Assembly (NCBI RefSeq): GCF_002531825.1
Contig: NZ_NWSX01000054.1
Span: 1-40,818, forward strand
DNA: 40,818 nucleotides
Direction of reading: 5' to 3'
Source: Rhizobium sp. J15
GTDB taxonomy: Bacteria; Pseudomonadota; Alphaproteobacteria; Rhizobiales; Rhizobiaceae
Shown: piece after piece, positions 40,629-40,818 of the stretch
Layout: each line of letters opens with the position of its first letter
Numbering within the stretch: the stretch's first letter is position 1
The notes under the pieces: model-generated
Databases searched by the model: none
Seen by the model: the letters and a program-made list of their open reading frames with translations, nothing else
Told to the model about the DNA's origin: nothing
Program-made: the position numbers and the translations under genes

Positions 40629-40818
40629 TTTTGTCCTCATGGTCGTATTGTTCGCAGCAAAATCGATTGTCTTTCGCAAGCGCCGGACGGCGGTGCCGGA
40701 TCGAGAAATCGGCGCCGACTGTCAGCGCCGTTCTTCCCGGGTCGACCGCATGCGTCCGCGCCGAAGCAAGCCGTTTCCGCGCCTCAGCGGTAACCGGCTT
40801 CGCCGGCCTGGTGCAGTC

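Noticed and set aside
40784..40818. Possible 3' end of a leftward gene (reading LHQAGEAGYR then stop)
   Set aside because: Only ten or eleven codons are visible, with no family signature. It could be chance in GC-rich DNA.

Overview
The window comes from a high-GC alphaproteobacterium and most resembles Rhizobium of the etli/leguminosarum group. The reasons are the casR/casA (calsymin) pair, which is known from Rhizobium etli, the rhizobial-type flagellar hook proteins with a DUF1217 protein, the palindromic intergenic repeats, and the gene style. Replicon type cannot be told from the sequence, but the mix of catabolic, transport, symbiosis-related and accessory flagellar genes suggests a secondary replicon.

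Region 1 (1-16281) is an aromatic/amine catabolic island. A leftward run of nearly abutting genes begins with an IclR regulator (9604) and continues through a Tm-1-like/UPF0261 protein, a HAD hydrolase, an omega-aminotransferase, a class III PLP enzyme of the phospho-lyase type, an aminoglycoside-phosphotransferase-fold kinase, and then hpaF, hpaE and hpaD (homoprotocatechuate meta-cleavage). It ends with the first codons of a gene leaving the window, possibly succinate-semialdehyde dehydrogenase. Divergent from iclR are an APC permease and a PuuC-like aldehyde dehydrogenase. Next come hpaC and hpaB (4-hydroxyphenylacetate 3-hydroxylase, leftward) and a divergent AraC-type hpaA. My reading is that a hydroxylated aromatic amine (octopamine or tyramine type) is imported, converted to 4-hydroxyphenylacetaldehyde by kinase plus phospho-lyase or by transamination, oxidised to 4-hydroxyphenylacetate, hydroxylated by HpaBC, and cleaved by HpaD. 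The substrate is inference. The HpaBC/HpaDEF part is well supported.

Region 2 (16316-25345) holds membrane and signalling genes: an SLC13-type permease with RCK_C domains, an MscS channel, a K+ channel-like protein with a C-terminal zinc ribbon, a PAS-GGDEF diguanylate cyclase, and several small secreted or unknown proteins.

Region 3 (25452-34085) has a 727-residue DUF1217 flagellar-type protein, casR (TetR repressor), casA (secreted EF-hand calsymin), and a compact flgE-flgK-flgL set followed by an unknown gene. Two perfect AGAACT-N4-AGTTCT palindromes flank casR, one before casA and one before the DUF1217 gene. This suggests that one repressor controls both a calcium-binding secreted protein and a flagellar accessory protein.

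Region 4 (34270-40818) has a DUF6502/DUF5666 pair (the latter with a Tat signal), a small unknown gene, an antitoxin-like gene without a visible toxin, a methyl-accepting chemotaxis protein, a DUF4112 protein and a Gfo/Idh/MocA oxidoreductase. No tRNA, rRNA, CRISPR array or insertion sequence with a transposase was seen.
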